DNA of 64,000 nucleotides from a virus. Positions 1 to 7,682 of the stretch are shown in pieces. Where the stretch lies: positions 1 through 64,000 of IMG/VR virus record IMGVR_UViG_3300037628_000326; one strand, written 5' to 3'. Under the pieces are notes generated by a model. That model was not told the DNA's origin, made no database searches, and was given only the letters and a program-made list of their open reading frames with translations. Within the stretch, counting starts at the first letter, position 1. Each line of letters opens with the position of its first letter. A program made the translations under genes and the position numbers.

Positions 1-146
1 TCTTCCGCCAGGTTCTTCAGCCCGTTCTGAATCTGCTCGTCAGTGAGCCGCTCAATAGCCTGCTTCCAGAGCATCGGTGGCGCTGAGCCATACTCCCGAT
101 AGAGCGCCTTACCGTAGACCTCAGCCAACTGGACCCACACCAGCAT
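1..146 (-). CDS. Replication protein P-like helicase loader (partial)
   Basis: Only the first 48 codons are present; the gene runs off the left edge. The translation contains WVQLAEVYGKALYREYG, then PPMLWKQAIERLTDEQIQNG. This resembles the N-terminus of lambda P-type replication proteins, which recruit the host DnaB helicase. Its ATG lies four bases after the stop of the DUF1376 gene, so the two form an O/P-like pair. The assignment rests on N-terminal similarity and position only. Confidence 0.55.
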   Translation of the reverse strand, partial: MLVWVQLAEVYGKALYREYGSAPPMLWKQAIERLTDEQIQNGLKNLAE

Positions 147-150
147 GGCC

Positions 151-918
151 CTAGTCGAGTCCGGCTTTCTCTCGGTTCCGGGCGTGAATGTCGTCAAATG
201 TTTCGGCATGACTGCGCTGAGCTTTTTCACCAGCGGTTTCCTTTTGGATTGGATCGTCCCATCGATCCTGGTTGATGAACGTCAGCGGGTTTGGCACGAA
301 CCCCCGCAGCCACAGGCTGTCGCCTTCGATGCGATCTCTGACGTTCTTGATTATCTGGTCAGCCAGGCGGTCTAACCGTCTCGCTTTCCATTTTGCCGAA
401 CAGGGTTTTTTGCCGGTCTTCTTCGGGTAGGCCTGCCAAAATTCTTCGAAGCGGTTGGTTGGTTTGTCTTTACTCTGGTTATGGTTATGGCTCTGGATCG
501 TTGCCGTCTCGTTGCTCTCCCGTTCGAACGGGAAAGGAACGCCCGTTCGATGTTGTTGTTTCTTGGAAGATTTTCGGCGTGATTCTCCAGACTTTTTCCC
601 TGCCTGGCGACGCTGTTCGGTGGCCGCCAGCACCTTGTCCCTCTCAATTTGAAGGCGCTTGTTCCGGTATGAAGTGACAGAGCCGTCATCAAATTTCTCG
701 AAGCACTGCCCGACCTCGTTCTCCCAGCATTCCATGAACTGATCGTGCGAGCAGCCGGCGATTCTGATCATCATCGGCTCGCTGCCCGGAACCTTTCCGT
801 TGGTCCACTGGTAGATCAGCAAGCGGATGTAGATGCCGATCGACTCCACCGACATGTGCCTGGTGTCGCCGTCGAAATCCGAAACGTAGAACGGAAAGTA
901 CGGATAATTATTTGCCAC
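151..918 (-). CDS. DUF1376/YdaU-like phage replication initiation protein
   Basis: A 255-residue protein starting at GTG (918). Residues 1-85 show the DUF1376 pattern: YPYFPFYVSDFDGDTRHMS, then a helical segment ending LLIYQWTNGKVP. A basic, low-complexity linker follows at about 95-150. The C-terminal domain (about 155-235) has FEEFWQAYPKKTGKKP and LRGFVPNPLTFINQDRWDD, which is typical of phage O/DnaT-like replication proteins. It probably binds the phage origin and hands over to the P-like product downstream. A perfect 16-bp palindrome lies in its linker-coding region at 518-533, as lambda O carries its origin inside the gene; that origin role is inference. Confidence 0.75.
   Translation of the reverse strand: MANNYPYFPFYVSDFDGDTRHMSVESIGIYIRLLIYQWTNGKVPGSEPMMIRIAGCSHDQFMECWENEVGQCFEKFDDGSVTSYRNKRLQIERDKVLAATEQRRQAGKKSGESRRKSSKKQQHRTGVPFPFERESNETATIQSHNHNQSKDKPTNRFEEFWQAYPKKTGKKPCSAKWKARRLDRLADQIIKNVRDRIEGDSLWLRGFVPNPLTFINQDRWDDPIQKETAGEKAQRSHAETFDDIHARNREKAGLD
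518..533. repeat. 16-bp perfect palindrome inside the replication gene
   Basis: TCCCGTTCGAACGGGA reads the same on both strands. A further CCCGTTCG follows at about 543-550. It lies in the region coding for the linker of the DUF1376/O-like protein, where lambdoid phages often carry origin iterons. The sequence is seen directly; binding by the initiator is inference. Confidence 0.5.
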
Positions 919-940
919 TGATCGCCCAATTTTATTGTTC

Positions 941-950
941 TGTTACCCTC
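941..950 (-). repeat. GAGGGTAACA motif, minus-strand copy
   Basis: GAGGGTAACA lies upstream of the GTG of the replication gene, and the same ten bases lie on the plus strand at 1031-1040 upstream of recT. The two copies form an outward-facing inverted pair in the divergent intergenic region. A third near-copy (GAGGGTAACGA) is at 6935-6945, just before the secreted-protein gene. It is a possible operator or conserved leader. Confidence 0.4.
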
Positions 951-994
951 AGGAATCCAATCTATCTGATACCCCGCCATAGATCAAACCGCTG

Positions 995-1023
995 TTGCCG
1001 TAAGCCGTGCTGTGCTGTATCTT
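995..1023 (+). promoter_or_regulatory. Candidate early promoter for the recT operon
   Basis: TTGCCG (995-1000), a 17-base spacer, then TATCTT (1018-1023): four of six matches to each sigma70 box. It lies 35 bases upstream of the RecT ATG. The spacer and -10 region contain CTGTGCTGTA (1010-1019), which recurs in the promoter candidate of the right-hand early block (60138-60147). Confidence 0.4.
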
Positions 1024-1030
1024 TGCTGTC

Positions 1031-1040
1031 GAGGGTAACA
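1031..1040 (+). repeat. GAGGGTAACA motif, plus-strand copy
   Basis: This is the partner of the copy at 941-950 on the other strand. It lies between the candidate promoter and the recT ribosome binding site, so it would be within the 5' leader of the early transcript. Both copies are downstream of their own divergent start regions, which fits either an operator or a leader element. Confidence 0.4.
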
Positions 1041-1057
1041 AGAATAAGGAGCGGTCT

Positions 1058-2125
1058 ATGCCTCAGCAAAATACCATGGTGGTGGTCGAGCAGGCCATCG
1101 CCCACATCCAGCCAGCCTTCGAGAAAATCGCCCGACCGATGGGCAACCTGGTCCGCTACCAGGAAGAGGCCGGATATGCCCTCCAGATCATGCGACGTAG
1201 CCCCTACATGCAGCGTTGCATCCCCCAGACCATAGAGGACGCCGTCATCAATGTCGCGGCTATCGGCCTCTCGTTGAACCCGGTGCTGCAGCACGGCTTC
1301 CTTATCCCCCGAAGGCAAGGTAACCATGTGATCTGCTGCTTCGATCCGGGTTACCGAGGGCTGATCAAGCTCGCGACAGACGGCGGCCTCGTCACCCTGG
1401 TGCAGGCTGCGGCCGTGTATGAGGAGGAGGAGCGGCTCGGGAATTTCAAGCTCACCCGTGGTACCAGTCCGCAGGTACTCCACAACACAGACCCGCTGAT
1501 GAAGCTCTCCGACATGGGCGAGATCATCGGCGCCTACTGCATCGCCTACGTCAAGCACGCGCCAGTTCCCCATGTCACTTGGATGCCGATCGATGACATC
1601 ATGAAGGCAGCCTCCAAGTCCGAATCATTCAACCCACGGGACAAGAGCAAAAAACCGAGCGGCCCGTGGACCACCGACTTCCAGGAGATGTGCGTGAAGA
1701 CCGCCATCAAGCGCGGCCGGAAGCAGTGGCCAGGCGGCAACGAGCGGCTTGATCGGGCGATCAATTTGTCCAACATCGCCGAGAGTTATATCGCACCGGA
1801 CGAGTCCGATATCGAAGGCCAAGCGGTCGAGATGATCGACAAGGATCAGGCCAGCCAGTTGCGAGTGCTGTGCAAGCGCGCGCACATGCGTGTCGCCAGG
1901 GTGTACGACAAATTCGAATGCCGGGTGATGGAGGAACTGCCGGCCAACCAGTTCAAGGAATGCCACGACCTGCTGCTGCAGGCGGTGGCGCATTACGATA
2001 TCAAGAATGCCAAGAAGGATGACTCGCTATTCGCATCCGACTATGGGCTGACGCTGCCGGAACTCACAGACATCGCCGCCACCTACGAATCACCCGCCAC
2101 CCTGAGGAGTAACCGAGATGGGTAA
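1058..2125 (+). CDS. recT: RecT-family single-strand annealing protein
   Basis: A 355-residue RecT-type recombinase. Landmarks are IGLSLNPVLQHGFLIPRR (about 69-86), CFDPGYRGLIKLA (about 94-106) and MCVKTAIKRGRKQWP (about 211). RecT proteins coat ssDNA and anneal complementary strands with a partner exonuclease, which here is the YqaJ gene two positions downstream. The frame stays open to 1007, but ATG 1058 is preferred because AAGGAGCGG lies just upstream. The C-terminal part (about 265-355) diverges from the core and probably contacts partners. It is the first gene of the rightward early operon. Confidence 0.9.
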   Translation: MPQQNTMVVVEQAIAHIQPAFEKIARPMGNLVRYQEEAGYALQIMRRSPYMQRCIPQTIEDAVINVAAIGLSLNPVLQHGFLIPRRQGNHVICCFDPGYRGLIKLATDGGLVTLVQAAAVYEEEERLGNFKLTRGTSPQVLHNTDPLMKLSDMGEIIGAYCIAYVKHAPVPHVTWMPIDDIMKAASKSESFNPRDKSKKPSGPWTTDFQEMCVKTAIKRGRKQWPGGNERLDRAINLSNIAESYIAPDESDIEGQAVEMIDKDQASQLRVLCKRAHMRVARVYDKFECRVMEELPANQFKECHDLLLQAVAHYDIKNAKKDDSLFASDYGLTLPELTDIAATYESPATLRSNRDG

Positions 2126-2348
2126 TAAAGTCACCAAAGTAAATTTCACGCCTGAGAAACCCAGCATTATCATGGGTGCCGAGATCGGAAAGCTAATGAT
2201 CGATGACAATGCCGGCGAGGGTGAGGTCATCGTGGACCCAAGATTCATCGACTGCAGCTATGAGATGCAAGTCGATGTTGTGCAAGACTGGATTGGTTTA
2301 CTGCAGCGGTTTTTGGAGGGGATAAACGATGCCGAAGCAGAAAGCTAA
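2118..2348 (+). CDS. Hypothetical protein between recT and exonuclease
   Basis: A 76-residue acidic protein that I do not recognise. It overlaps the end of recT by 8 bp and the start of the exonuclease gene by 20 bp, so it is translated as part of the recombination cassette. There is no signal peptide or cysteine cluster. Co-location suggests a recombination accessory role, but nothing in the sequence shows it. Confidence 0.65.
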   Translation: MGNKVTKVNFTPEKPSIIMGAEIGKLMIDDNAGEGEVIVDPRFIDCSYEMQVDVVQDWIGLLQRFLEGINDAEAES

Positions 2349-3045
2349 AAAGAAAAAATTCGCCGAGCTTGAAGACAAGCAACGGACAGTCGAGTGGTTC
2401 GCCACCCGCATGGGACACATCACCGGGTCCCAGCGGATCGGCACATTCATGTCGAACCTCGGCAACCCGCATACGCTGAACCGCCTGCTGGATGAACTGG
2501 CCGACGAGCTTACCTGGTCGACGCAGCAGGTCGCAGACCAGTTTGAGAAAGAGCAGGCCGACGCCAACGAGTTCATGCGCTGGGGGTCCGCTCACGAGCT
2601 TGACGCAGCGAAGACCTACCAGATGGTGAACAACGCGGACATCATCTACTCACCTGGTTTCAGGGAACATCCGAAGTGGCCGTGCTTCGGCGTCTCCCAG
2701 GATTTCATCGACACCACCAACAACTGGTGCGGTGAGATAAAATGCCCAGGCAAGGAAGGCAATCATGCCAAGACCATTCAGTACGGGATGGGCAAGTGGC
2801 ATGTCGACCAGACGCAGTTGCAATTGGAATGCACGCCGGAAACGGACATGCTGATCTTCGTGAGCTATGACCCGCGGCACCCGGTGAAAAAGGATGTGCT
2901 GTTCCAGCAACTGCAGCAACGCAATGACGAGTGGGTCGACAGGTTCAGATCGAAAGCGGGGGACTTCAATGAGCATCTCAAAGCAGGAACCAGGTTCCAG
3001 CACGCGGTCATCCAAAACGCAGAGGGAGTCCCTCAGTTATTTTAA
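2329..3045 (+). CDS. YqaJ-type viral recombinase (lambda-exonuclease-like)
   Basis: A 238-residue protein with a PD-(D/E)XK exonuclease pattern. It has VEWFATRMGHITGSQ (about 21-35), RWGSAHELDAAKTYQ (about 84-98), the core GEIKCPG (about 134) carrying the catalytic E-x-K, and QLQLECTPETDMLIFVSYDP (about 163-182). Such enzymes resect dsDNA 5' to 3' and load the cognate annealase, here RecT. The N-terminus is lysine-rich. Start ATG 2329 overlaps the previous gene. Confidence 0.9.
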   Translation: MPKQKAKKKKFAELEDKQRTVEWFATRMGHITGSQRIGTFMSNLGNPHTLNRLLDELADELTWSTQQVADQFEKEQADANEFMRWGSAHELDAAKTYQMVNNADIIYSPGFREHPKWPCFGVSQDFIDTTNNWCGEIKCPGKEGNHAKTIQYGMGKWHVDQTQLQLECTPETDMLIFVSYDPRHPVKKDVLFQQLQQRNDEWVDRFRSKAGDFNEHLKAGTRFQHAVIQNAEGVPQLF

Positions 3046-3238
3046 GAATCTCAGGCCGATGACCACCGCCCAGGAAGGCATGTTCCACGCGAACAGAATC
3101 GACACGGAAGCCCAGAACACAGCGGCCTATATCAACTGGCAATACCGAATGAGGAATTATAAAAATGGCCCAAGAATTGATTGTATCGACAGCGACATTG
3201 GCAGTGACGGTGACGCAGGGACTGGAGAAAGCGAATGA
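2969..3238 (+). CDS. Possible small overlapping protein
   Basis: An 89-residue frame starting at ATG 2969 inside the 3' end of the exonuclease gene, preceded by the strong Shine-Dalgarno-like GGGGGA. It fills the otherwise empty 3046-3164 stretch, then overlaps the start of the next gene by 74 bp. The middle (QEGMFHANRIDTEAQNTAAY) looks protein-like, while the C-terminal overlap looks less so. A shorter start at ATG 3060 is possible. No family recognised. Confidence 0.4.
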   Translation: MSISKQEPGSSTRSSKTQRESLSYFKNLRPMTTAQEGMFHANRIDTEAQNTAAYINWQYRMRNYKNGPRIDCIDSDIGSDGDAGTGESE

Positions 3239-3884
3239 CCTGCTTGAGCAGGCAGGCAGAGCAGAGATCGCAGAGCGAAAAGATTACGAGAACGGAACCG
3301 ACTTCCGAAAGGTCGTGTCCGGAATCAGGAAGCGCCTCGAGGACCAGCGCAAGGAGCTTGTGGATCCGTACGGCAAACGGGTGCGCTCTATCAATTCCGA
3401 ATTCAAGAAGGTCCGCGATGTACTCGACCAAGCCGACGACCAGGTCAAAGGAAAGATGACGATCTGGCACAACGTCGAAGAGAAAAGGCAGCGGGAGCTA
3501 CAAGAACAACAACGAAAGGAGGCCGAAGAAGCGGCTCTCGCTGCCGCCGAGGAGGCCGAGGAAGCCGGCGATGCCGCAACCTCGGAGGCCATCCTTAACA
3601 TGGCGTCCGAGGTCCCTGAGCCTGAGGCCAAGCCGGCGATCGGCCGAGGCTCACTCACGGGGGCCGCAAGCGTAGCCAGCAAGGTCTGGACTGCGGAGGT
3701 CCGTGACCTCAAGCTTGTCTTGCATGCAATTATTAGAGGCGACCTGTCTGATATCTTAATCGAGTTCCCGAAGTCCCGTCTCAATGCCCTTGGCAGAGAA
3801 TGGCATGAACAGCATCCCGAGCTCGACGAGATCAACAAGTACGGCATCACCGTCAAGGGTGAGACCAGGCTGTCGGTCAGGTGA
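3165..3884 (+). CDS. Coiled-coil hypothetical protein in recombination operon
   Basis: A 239-residue protein. Residues about 60-150 are a highly charged E/K/R/A-rich coiled coil. The C-terminal part (about 170-235) has VWTAEVRDLKLVLHAIIRGD, then a segment resembling the end domain of phage proteins found beside recT/exonuclease pairs. It ends at TGA 3882-3884 within a GTGA overlap with the next gene. It may be a recombination or nuclease-regulating accessory; function unproven. Confidence 0.75.
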   Translation: MAQELIVSTATLAVTVTQGLEKANDLLEQAGRAEIAERKDYENGTDFRKVVSGIRKRLEDQRKELVDPYGKRVRSINSEFKKVRDVLDQADDQVKGKMTIWHNVEEKRQRELQEQQRKEAEEAALAAAEEAEEAGDAATSEAILNMASEVPEPEAKPAIGRGSLTGAASVASKVWTAEVRDLKLVLHAIIRGDLSDILIEFPKSRLNALGREWHEQHPELDEINKYGITVKGETRLSVR

Positions 3885-4276
3885 AGGGATCGCTCAGGGT
3901 CCTGAAGGTACCGGTGCCGAACTCCAATCACTTCGCCATCCGGGTGAAGGGTCACCTGGTCGAGTGCCTCGAGTTCCAAGCGCAGATATTCAAGGACACC
4001 AACATCCTCATGTCCAAGGGCGAGCAGATTCAGAAGATCGCCGTGTTCGTGTGGTGCCTGATCATCGAAGACGACCAGGAAGAGACGCACGAGTTTGTCA
4101 TGGTGAAGACCGGCGAAGACTTTCCAATGATGGACGGCGACATCCGGTACGTCGCAAGCACGCTGGTGCCAGTCCCCGGCGGCGAGATCGAGATGCACCT
4201 GTTCCACGCCGGCATCAACGAAGAGATGGGGAAAATAGATATTCCGTTTCCTGAGGAGGCGAACAACGATGGGTAG
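3881..4276 (+). CDS. DUF7352-like hypothetical protein
   Basis: A 131-residue protein starting at GTG in a GTGA overlap. Its arrangement recalls the small DUF7352 family: an N-terminal beta segment, then [11 protein letters not shown], then [20 protein letters not shown], ending with [10 protein letters not shown]. That family match is moderate. It overlaps the SSB start by 8 bp. Function unknown. Confidence 0.6.
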   Translation: MKGSLRVLKVPVPNSNHFAIRVKGHLVECLEFQAQIFKDTNILMSKGEQIQKIAVFVWCLIIEDDQEETHEFVMVKTGEDFPMMDGDIRYVASTLVPVPGGEIEMHLFHAGINEEMGKIDIPFPEEANNDG

Positions 4277-4736
4277 CTTGAACAAAGCAATGATCATCGG
4301 ATACCTGGGGAACGACCCGGATGTCCGCTACATGCCGAGCGGCGAAGCCGCGGCGAACTTCAGCGTGGCGACCACCAGCCGGTGGAAAGACAAGGCATCA
4401 GGCGAGCCGAAAGAACACACCGAGTGGCACCGCTGCGTGGCCTTCGGCAAGAACGCCGACACCATCGCCGAGTACCTGAAGAAGGGCGCCCAGGTCTACA
4501 TCGAGGGCGAGCTTCGCACCAACAAGTACGACGACAAGGAAGGCATCACCCGATACTCGACTGAGATTCGGGTGCTGCGCTTCAGTTTTCTGGACCGCAA
4601 GGGTGATAGCACTCGAGCTCCGCATCCCGCAGACCGACCGAAGTCCGATGCTCCTCCTGCAAACAAGGACCCGAAGGGTGACCCCGATGATCCGGGTGCA
4701 TCAGAGGAAGACTTCGATGACGATATTCCATTTTAA
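4269..4736 (+). CDS. ssb: Single-stranded DNA-binding protein
   Basis: A 155-residue SSB. The OB fold spans residues 1-105: [69 protein letters not shown] Pro/Asp-rich linker leads to the conserved acidic tip DDDIPF, which in bacterial SSBs recruits replication and repair proteins. The tip suggests interaction with host factors. It coats ssDNA alongside RecT and the exonuclease. Confidence 0.95.
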   Translation: MGSLNKAMIIGYLGNDPDVRYMPSGEAAANFSVATTSRWKDKASGEPKEHTEWHRCVAFGKNADTIAEYLKKGAQVYIEGELRTNKYDDKEGITRYSTEIRVLRFSFLDRKGDSTRAPHPADRPKSDAPPANKDPKGDPDDPGASEEDFDDDIPF

Positions 4737-5185
4737 TGGCACGACAAACAGTCCTTGCCCTAGCGTCTACCGGTGTCGCGCCGGTACAGGGTGTGAACAA
4801 ATCGTGCGCCGGCTGGGCTGGGATGAATTTCATCAGCAGACGGAAAGCGGCCAAGTGTCGCGAGGTACCTTTTATGGCTGACCCGACCGATGGCCCGCTG
4901 GAATACGAGGAAGAGAAGCCGCTTGATCCGATGTTCATGGAGGTGCTGCGAGAACTCTCCAACCCGAACACCATCCTGTTCACCGCGAAGGCAGGTGGAC
5001 CCGGTGCACTCATGACCGCACTGGGATTCGCTACGCAAAAGATTCCACCGCAATGGATCAAGATTCTGGTCAGGAAAGCGCTCATCGCTCCGCTGACCAA
5101 GGGCAGCAACAAGGTGGCGTGCATGGGCTGGATTCAGTATGTGCTGACATACGAGGGCCAGCAGGTCCTGAATCGGGGGCGCTGA
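4736..5185 (+). CDS. Hypothetical early protein
   Basis: 149 residues if translation starts at ATG 4736, which overlaps the SSB stop codon as TAATG. A second in-frame ATG at 4874 would give a 103-residue protein beginning MADPTDGPLEYEEEKPLDP. The C-terminal part (FATQKIPPQWIKILVRKALI, then GWIQYVLTYEGQQVL) looks helical. No family recognised. The next gene starts on the base where this one stops. Confidence 0.6.
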   Translation: MARQTVLALASTGVAPVQGVNKSCAGWAGMNFISRRKAAKCREVPFMADPTDGPLEYEEEKPLDPMFMEVLRELSNPNTILFTAKAGGPGALMTALGFATQKIPPQWIKILVRKALIAPLTKGSNKVACMGWIQYVLTYEGQQVLNRGR

Positions 5186-5409
5186 TGGAACTACTTATCC
5201 GACCTATAGCAAGCAGCAGGGAGAGCGCCGAGTCCTACCGACCACCGGCTGCCTGGGTAACAGAAGCCGAGGACGACTTGCGTTGGCACTTTACAAGCCA
5301 CCACCTGGTCATCGCGATCGCTAATCAGTGGCGCGCTTACGAGTTGCGCATCACACGAGAAGAGGCCGAACAATTGATCAAGGAGATTAAGACGGCATGG
5401 GAACTGTAG
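5185..5409 (+). CDS. Small hypothetical early protein
   Basis: 74 residues. ATG 5185 overlaps the upstream stop as TGATG. The pattern of a beta strand (LVIAIANQWRAYELRI), then a helix (TREEAEQLIKEIKTA) is common in small phage accessory proteins. Its end overlaps the next start by 13 bp. Function unknown. Confidence 0.6.
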   Translation: MELLIRPIASSRESAESYRPPAAWVTEAEDDLRWHFTSHHLVIAIANQWRAYELRITREEAEQLIKEIKTAWEL

Positions 5410-5747
5410 TCGACGAGCTATTCGCCTTTATCACCACGGGCGACACCGGAGACGAGGGCGTGATCGCTGTGGAACTGGTCGGCAGCGACTCGGTGATGCC
5501 GCTGGTTGCGGCCGACCTGGAGCGCATACATCAGATGATTCCCTTCGCTGAGGCGATCCGCCAGCAGACCGGACACGAATACAAGCTGAAACATTTCACG
5601 CTACTTGGAGAGGTGAGCGATGAATACCTCAAGCAATTTGCAGAGCCACCCGAACCTGCCGACGATGATCCAGGGCCAGAGAGTGATGACAAACGACTGC
5701 CTGACGATTCGCGGAAAGGAAACGGAAGTGGAGAGGACGTTTCATGA
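5397..5747 (+). CDS. Small hypothetical early protein, acidic tail
   Basis: 116 residues. An alpha/beta region (residues 1-75) is followed by an Asp/Pro/Ser-rich disordered tail. The tail-coding region is shared with the start of the next gene in another frame. No family recognised. Confidence 0.6.
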   Translation: MGTVVDELFAFITTGDTGDEGVIAVELVGSDSVMPLVAADLERIHQMIPFAEAIRQQTGHEYKLKHFTLLGEVSDEYLKQFAEPPEPADDDPGPESDDKRLPDDSRKGNGSGEDVS

Positions 5748-5922
5748 TCGCTGGTTCAGCTGGCCGTGGCGACCATGGGTCAAGACCTGGATGTACGCGC
5801 CGCAGATTCCGGATCCACGCATCTACAAGATGTCAGACATGCTCGATGGCCAGGTGTGGCTGATGCATTCGGAGACGCTGAAAGACTTGGTCACAATCCT
5901 GGAGGCCTGCAACGATGGCTGA
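5686..5922 (+). CDS. Small hypothetical early protein, Trp-rich
   Basis: 78 residues from ATG 5686; an earlier in-frame ATG at 5620 would add 22 residues. It has a tryptophan-rich core (WFSWPWRPWVKTW) followed by YAPQIPDPRIYKMSDMLDG. It overlaps the preceding gene substantially, so the true start is uncertain. No family recognised. Confidence 0.55.
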   Translation: MTNDCLTIRGKETEVERTFHDRWFSWPWRPWVKTWMYAPQIPDPRIYKMSDMLDGQVWLMHSETLKDLVTILEACNDG

Positions 5923-6061
5923 TTCGTGCCCCGGCGCTGACGGGCTTATGTGTGTTGACGGGTGGCTGTACTCACAGGTCCGCATGATGATTTTCCCGGC
6001 CAATAAACGCTGCCCGATCTGTAATGCGCCGGCAGAAAAAGAGGACACAAAAGATGGCTGA
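5915..6061 (+). CDS. 48-residue Cys-containing protein
   Basis: ATG 5915 overlaps the upstream stop (ATGGCTGA). The 48-residue product has C5, C13, and a CPIC pair near the C-terminus (KRCPICNAP), suggesting a partial zinc-binding knuckle. It ends in the same ATGGCTGA arrangement with the next gene. The overlap geometry on both sides supports translation. Confidence 0.5.
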   Translation: MADSCPGADGLMCVDGWLYSQVRMMIFPANKRCPICNAPAEKEDTKDG

Positions 6062-6239
6062 CGATGACGAGGTCGCCCTCGAGGGAATCCTGAAGCAGGT
6101 GATCATGGACCACCGGGACGACGAGATCGATGGCGTCCTAGTATTCGTGTTCGTAGACGGCGAGGCCAGCGTCTACAACTCCGGCGTCAAGCAAGAGATC
6201 GTCGACCAGCTGGCCGATATCCTGGCCGTGCATCACTGA
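6054..6239 (+). CDS. Small acidic hypothetical protein
   Basis: 61 residues from ATG 6054 (ATGGCTGA overlap). A short helix (EVALEGILKQVIMDH) is followed by strands (GVLVFVFVDGEASVYN). The in-frame upstream extension to 6024 overlaps the previous gene and is not needed. Function unknown. Confidence 0.55.
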   Translation: MADDDEVALEGILKQVIMDHRDDEIDGVLVFVFVDGEASVYNSGVKQEIVDQLADILAVHH

Positions 6240-6248
6240 GGAATAAAA

Positions 6249-6821
6249 ATGAAAGCAATCATCTACGACTGCGAAATCAAGAACGCGATACCCGACAAGA
6301 ACGAACCGCTCCGGCCGAACATTCATTACTGCAAGGGCTGGACTGATCACCTGGGCATGGGCATCTCGGTGATCGGCGTGTTCGATTATCACGTTGGCCA
6401 GTACAGAATTTTTTGCGAGGACAACCTGAACGACTTCGCAGCCCTGGTCGACGACTCCGACCTGATCATCGGCTTTAATCAGATCCACTTCGACAACAAA
6501 CTGATCGCTGCCCACGGCATCGACTTCGATCCCCGGAAGAACTGGGACCTATACGTCGAGGCGAAGAAGGCTGCTGGCGCCGGCAAGTACGACAAGGGCT
6601 ACAAGCTCGACGACTTTGTCCGGGTCAACTTCAAGGTCACCAAGAAGCAGAGCGGCGGCCTGGCCCCCATCCTGTGGCAGCAGGGCAAGATGGGGCAGGT
6701 GATTGACTACTGCCTGACCGACATCTGGCTGACCAAGAAGTGCATCGATCTGATCGTGGATACCGGGGCCATCATGGATCCGAGAACTGGTCGCCGGTTA
6801 TCGTTAAGTATACCCTTGTAG
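6249..6821 (+). CDS. DEDDy 3'-5' exonuclease (RNase H-like fold)
   Basis: 190 residues with three exonuclease motifs in order. Motif I is YDCEI (residues 6-10, D-x-E), motif II is GFNQIHFDNKL (75-85, N-x-x-F-D), and motif III is YCLTD (about 154-158, Y-x3-D). A Tyr in motif III marks the DEDDy branch of DnaQ-like nucleases. The protein is stand-alone, with no polymerase domain, so it is likely a processing or degradation nuclease of the recombination module. Start ATG follows GAGGAATAAAA. Confidence 0.75.
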   Translation: MKAIIYDCEIKNAIPDKNEPLRPNIHYCKGWTDHLGMGISVIGVFDYHVGQYRIFCEDNLNDFAALVDDSDLIIGFNQIHFDNKLIAAHGIDFDPRKNWDLYVEAKKAAGAGKYDKGYKLDDFVRVNFKVTKKQSGGLAPILWQQGKMGQVIDYCLTDIWLTKKCIDLIVDTGAIMDPRTGRRLSLSIPL

Positions 6822-6855
6822 ATGTAGTGATGCTGTGGTAAAAAGGGACTGTAAA

Positions 6856-6920
6856 TCATTGGGATAGGGGTTGGCAACGGCCTGTTAATCGCGCTGTTCC
6901 CCGAAAGCCATTCCCAATGA
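6856..6920. repeat. Inverted repeat before the secreted-protein gene
   Basis: TCATTGGGA (6856-6864) and its exact reverse complement TCCCAATGA (6912-6920) flank 47 bases. Inner GGGG (6867-6870) and CCCC (6899-6902) extend the possible stem. It sits in the only sizeable non-coding stretch of the early operon (6822-6946). There is no terminal T-run, so it looks more like an operator or a leader stem-loop than an intrinsic terminator. Confidence 0.5.
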
Positions 6921-6946
6921 CCTATTGTAAATTTGAGGGTAACGAC

Positions 6947-7420
6947 ATGATCAGAAAATTCACGCTCCTGGCAATCTACCTGGCCTTGGGATTCGCTGCA
7001 GTTGAAGCGGATCAGGGCCGTCCCCCAGTCACCCCAGTTCTGGGCTTCGCCGGCTACGAGTACGGCTCCGGCATCAATGGCATCGCCAACGACATGAAGT
7101 CCGAGGGCTACACGCTCATCGACAGCACCGACTCAGCGCTGTGGTATAGCTCCACATTCTTGGGGATCGACTGCGAACTCGGCTACATCTTCTCCAGCAA
7201 TAGGCTGGTCGGCGGCTCCTTCATTCTGAAGTCAGCCACCGAGAGAGACTTCGCCATGGTTAGCAACCATCTCAACCGAACCTACGAGGTCACATCATCC
7301 ATCCAAATCAAAGAGGATGGCGTTGTCGTCGCAACTATCGATGCACCAGATAGCGCGATCACGCATATGCTGAACCTAAATCAGAACACCCACGAGGTCA
7401 CCTATATCCGTGAGGAATAA
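6947..7420 (+). CDS. Secreted hypothetical protein in early operon
   Basis: 157 residues starting at ATG 6947 after GAGGGTAACGAC. It has a classical Sec signal peptide: basic MIRK, hydrophobic FTLLAIYLALGFAAV, and a probable cleavage after EA. The mature part (SGINGIANDMKSEGYTLIDS, then WYSSTFLGIDCELGYIF) looks like a small alpha/beta periplasmic domain. An exported protein among recombination genes is odd; a role in superinfection exclusion is possible but unproven. It is set apart from upstream genes by the inverted repeat at 6856-6920. Confidence 0.65.
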   Translation: MIRKFTLLAIYLALGFAAVEADQGRPPVTPVLGFAGYEYGSGINGIANDMKSEGYTLIDSTDSALWYSSTFLGIDCELGYIFSSNRLVGGSFILKSATERDFAMVSNHLNRTYEVTSSIQIKEDGVVVATIDAPDSAITHMLNLNQNTHEVTYIREE

Positions 7421-7421
7421 C

Positions 7422-7664
7422 ATGAGCGAGAAGAAAGAGATCAACTGGAAGGGCAAGCCACCACCGCCAGACAGCCGTGGTAAATACTCGCCGTATCCAT
7501 TCAGAAGTTGGGATGTCGGTGACACTGAGGCATTCCCGATAGATGAATGGGACGCAGTCAGAAATGCTGTCGGCAACCTGAACCGAAACAAGAAGTGGCG
7601 CTTCCGATACGCCACGGTAGAAGAGCGAGGTCGTCAGCGTGTCCGAGTCTGGCGAGTCGAATAA
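7422..7664 (+). CDS. Small basic hypothetical protein
   Basis: 80 residues from ATG 7422, one base after the preceding stop. A Pro-rich N-terminus (KGKPPPPDSRGKYSPYPF) precedes a C-terminal basic half (RNKKWRFRYATVEERGRQR). It may bind nucleic acid. No family recognised. Confidence 0.55.
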   Translation: MSEKKEINWKGKPPPPDSRGKYSPYPFRSWDVGDTEAFPIDEWDAVRNAVGNLNRNKKWRFRYATVEERGRQRVRVWRVE

Positions 7665-7682
7665 CTAAAAACGGAGAGCGAT

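Noticed and set aside
3784-4254. Long plus-strand frame of 156 residues overlapping the DUF7352-like gene
   Set aside because: It is Arg/Pro-rich shadow coding of the genes in the main frame and has no ribosome binding site.
3284-4297. 337-residue minus-strand frame
   Set aside because: Antisense to three well-supported early genes and rich in Ser/Arg shadow codons.
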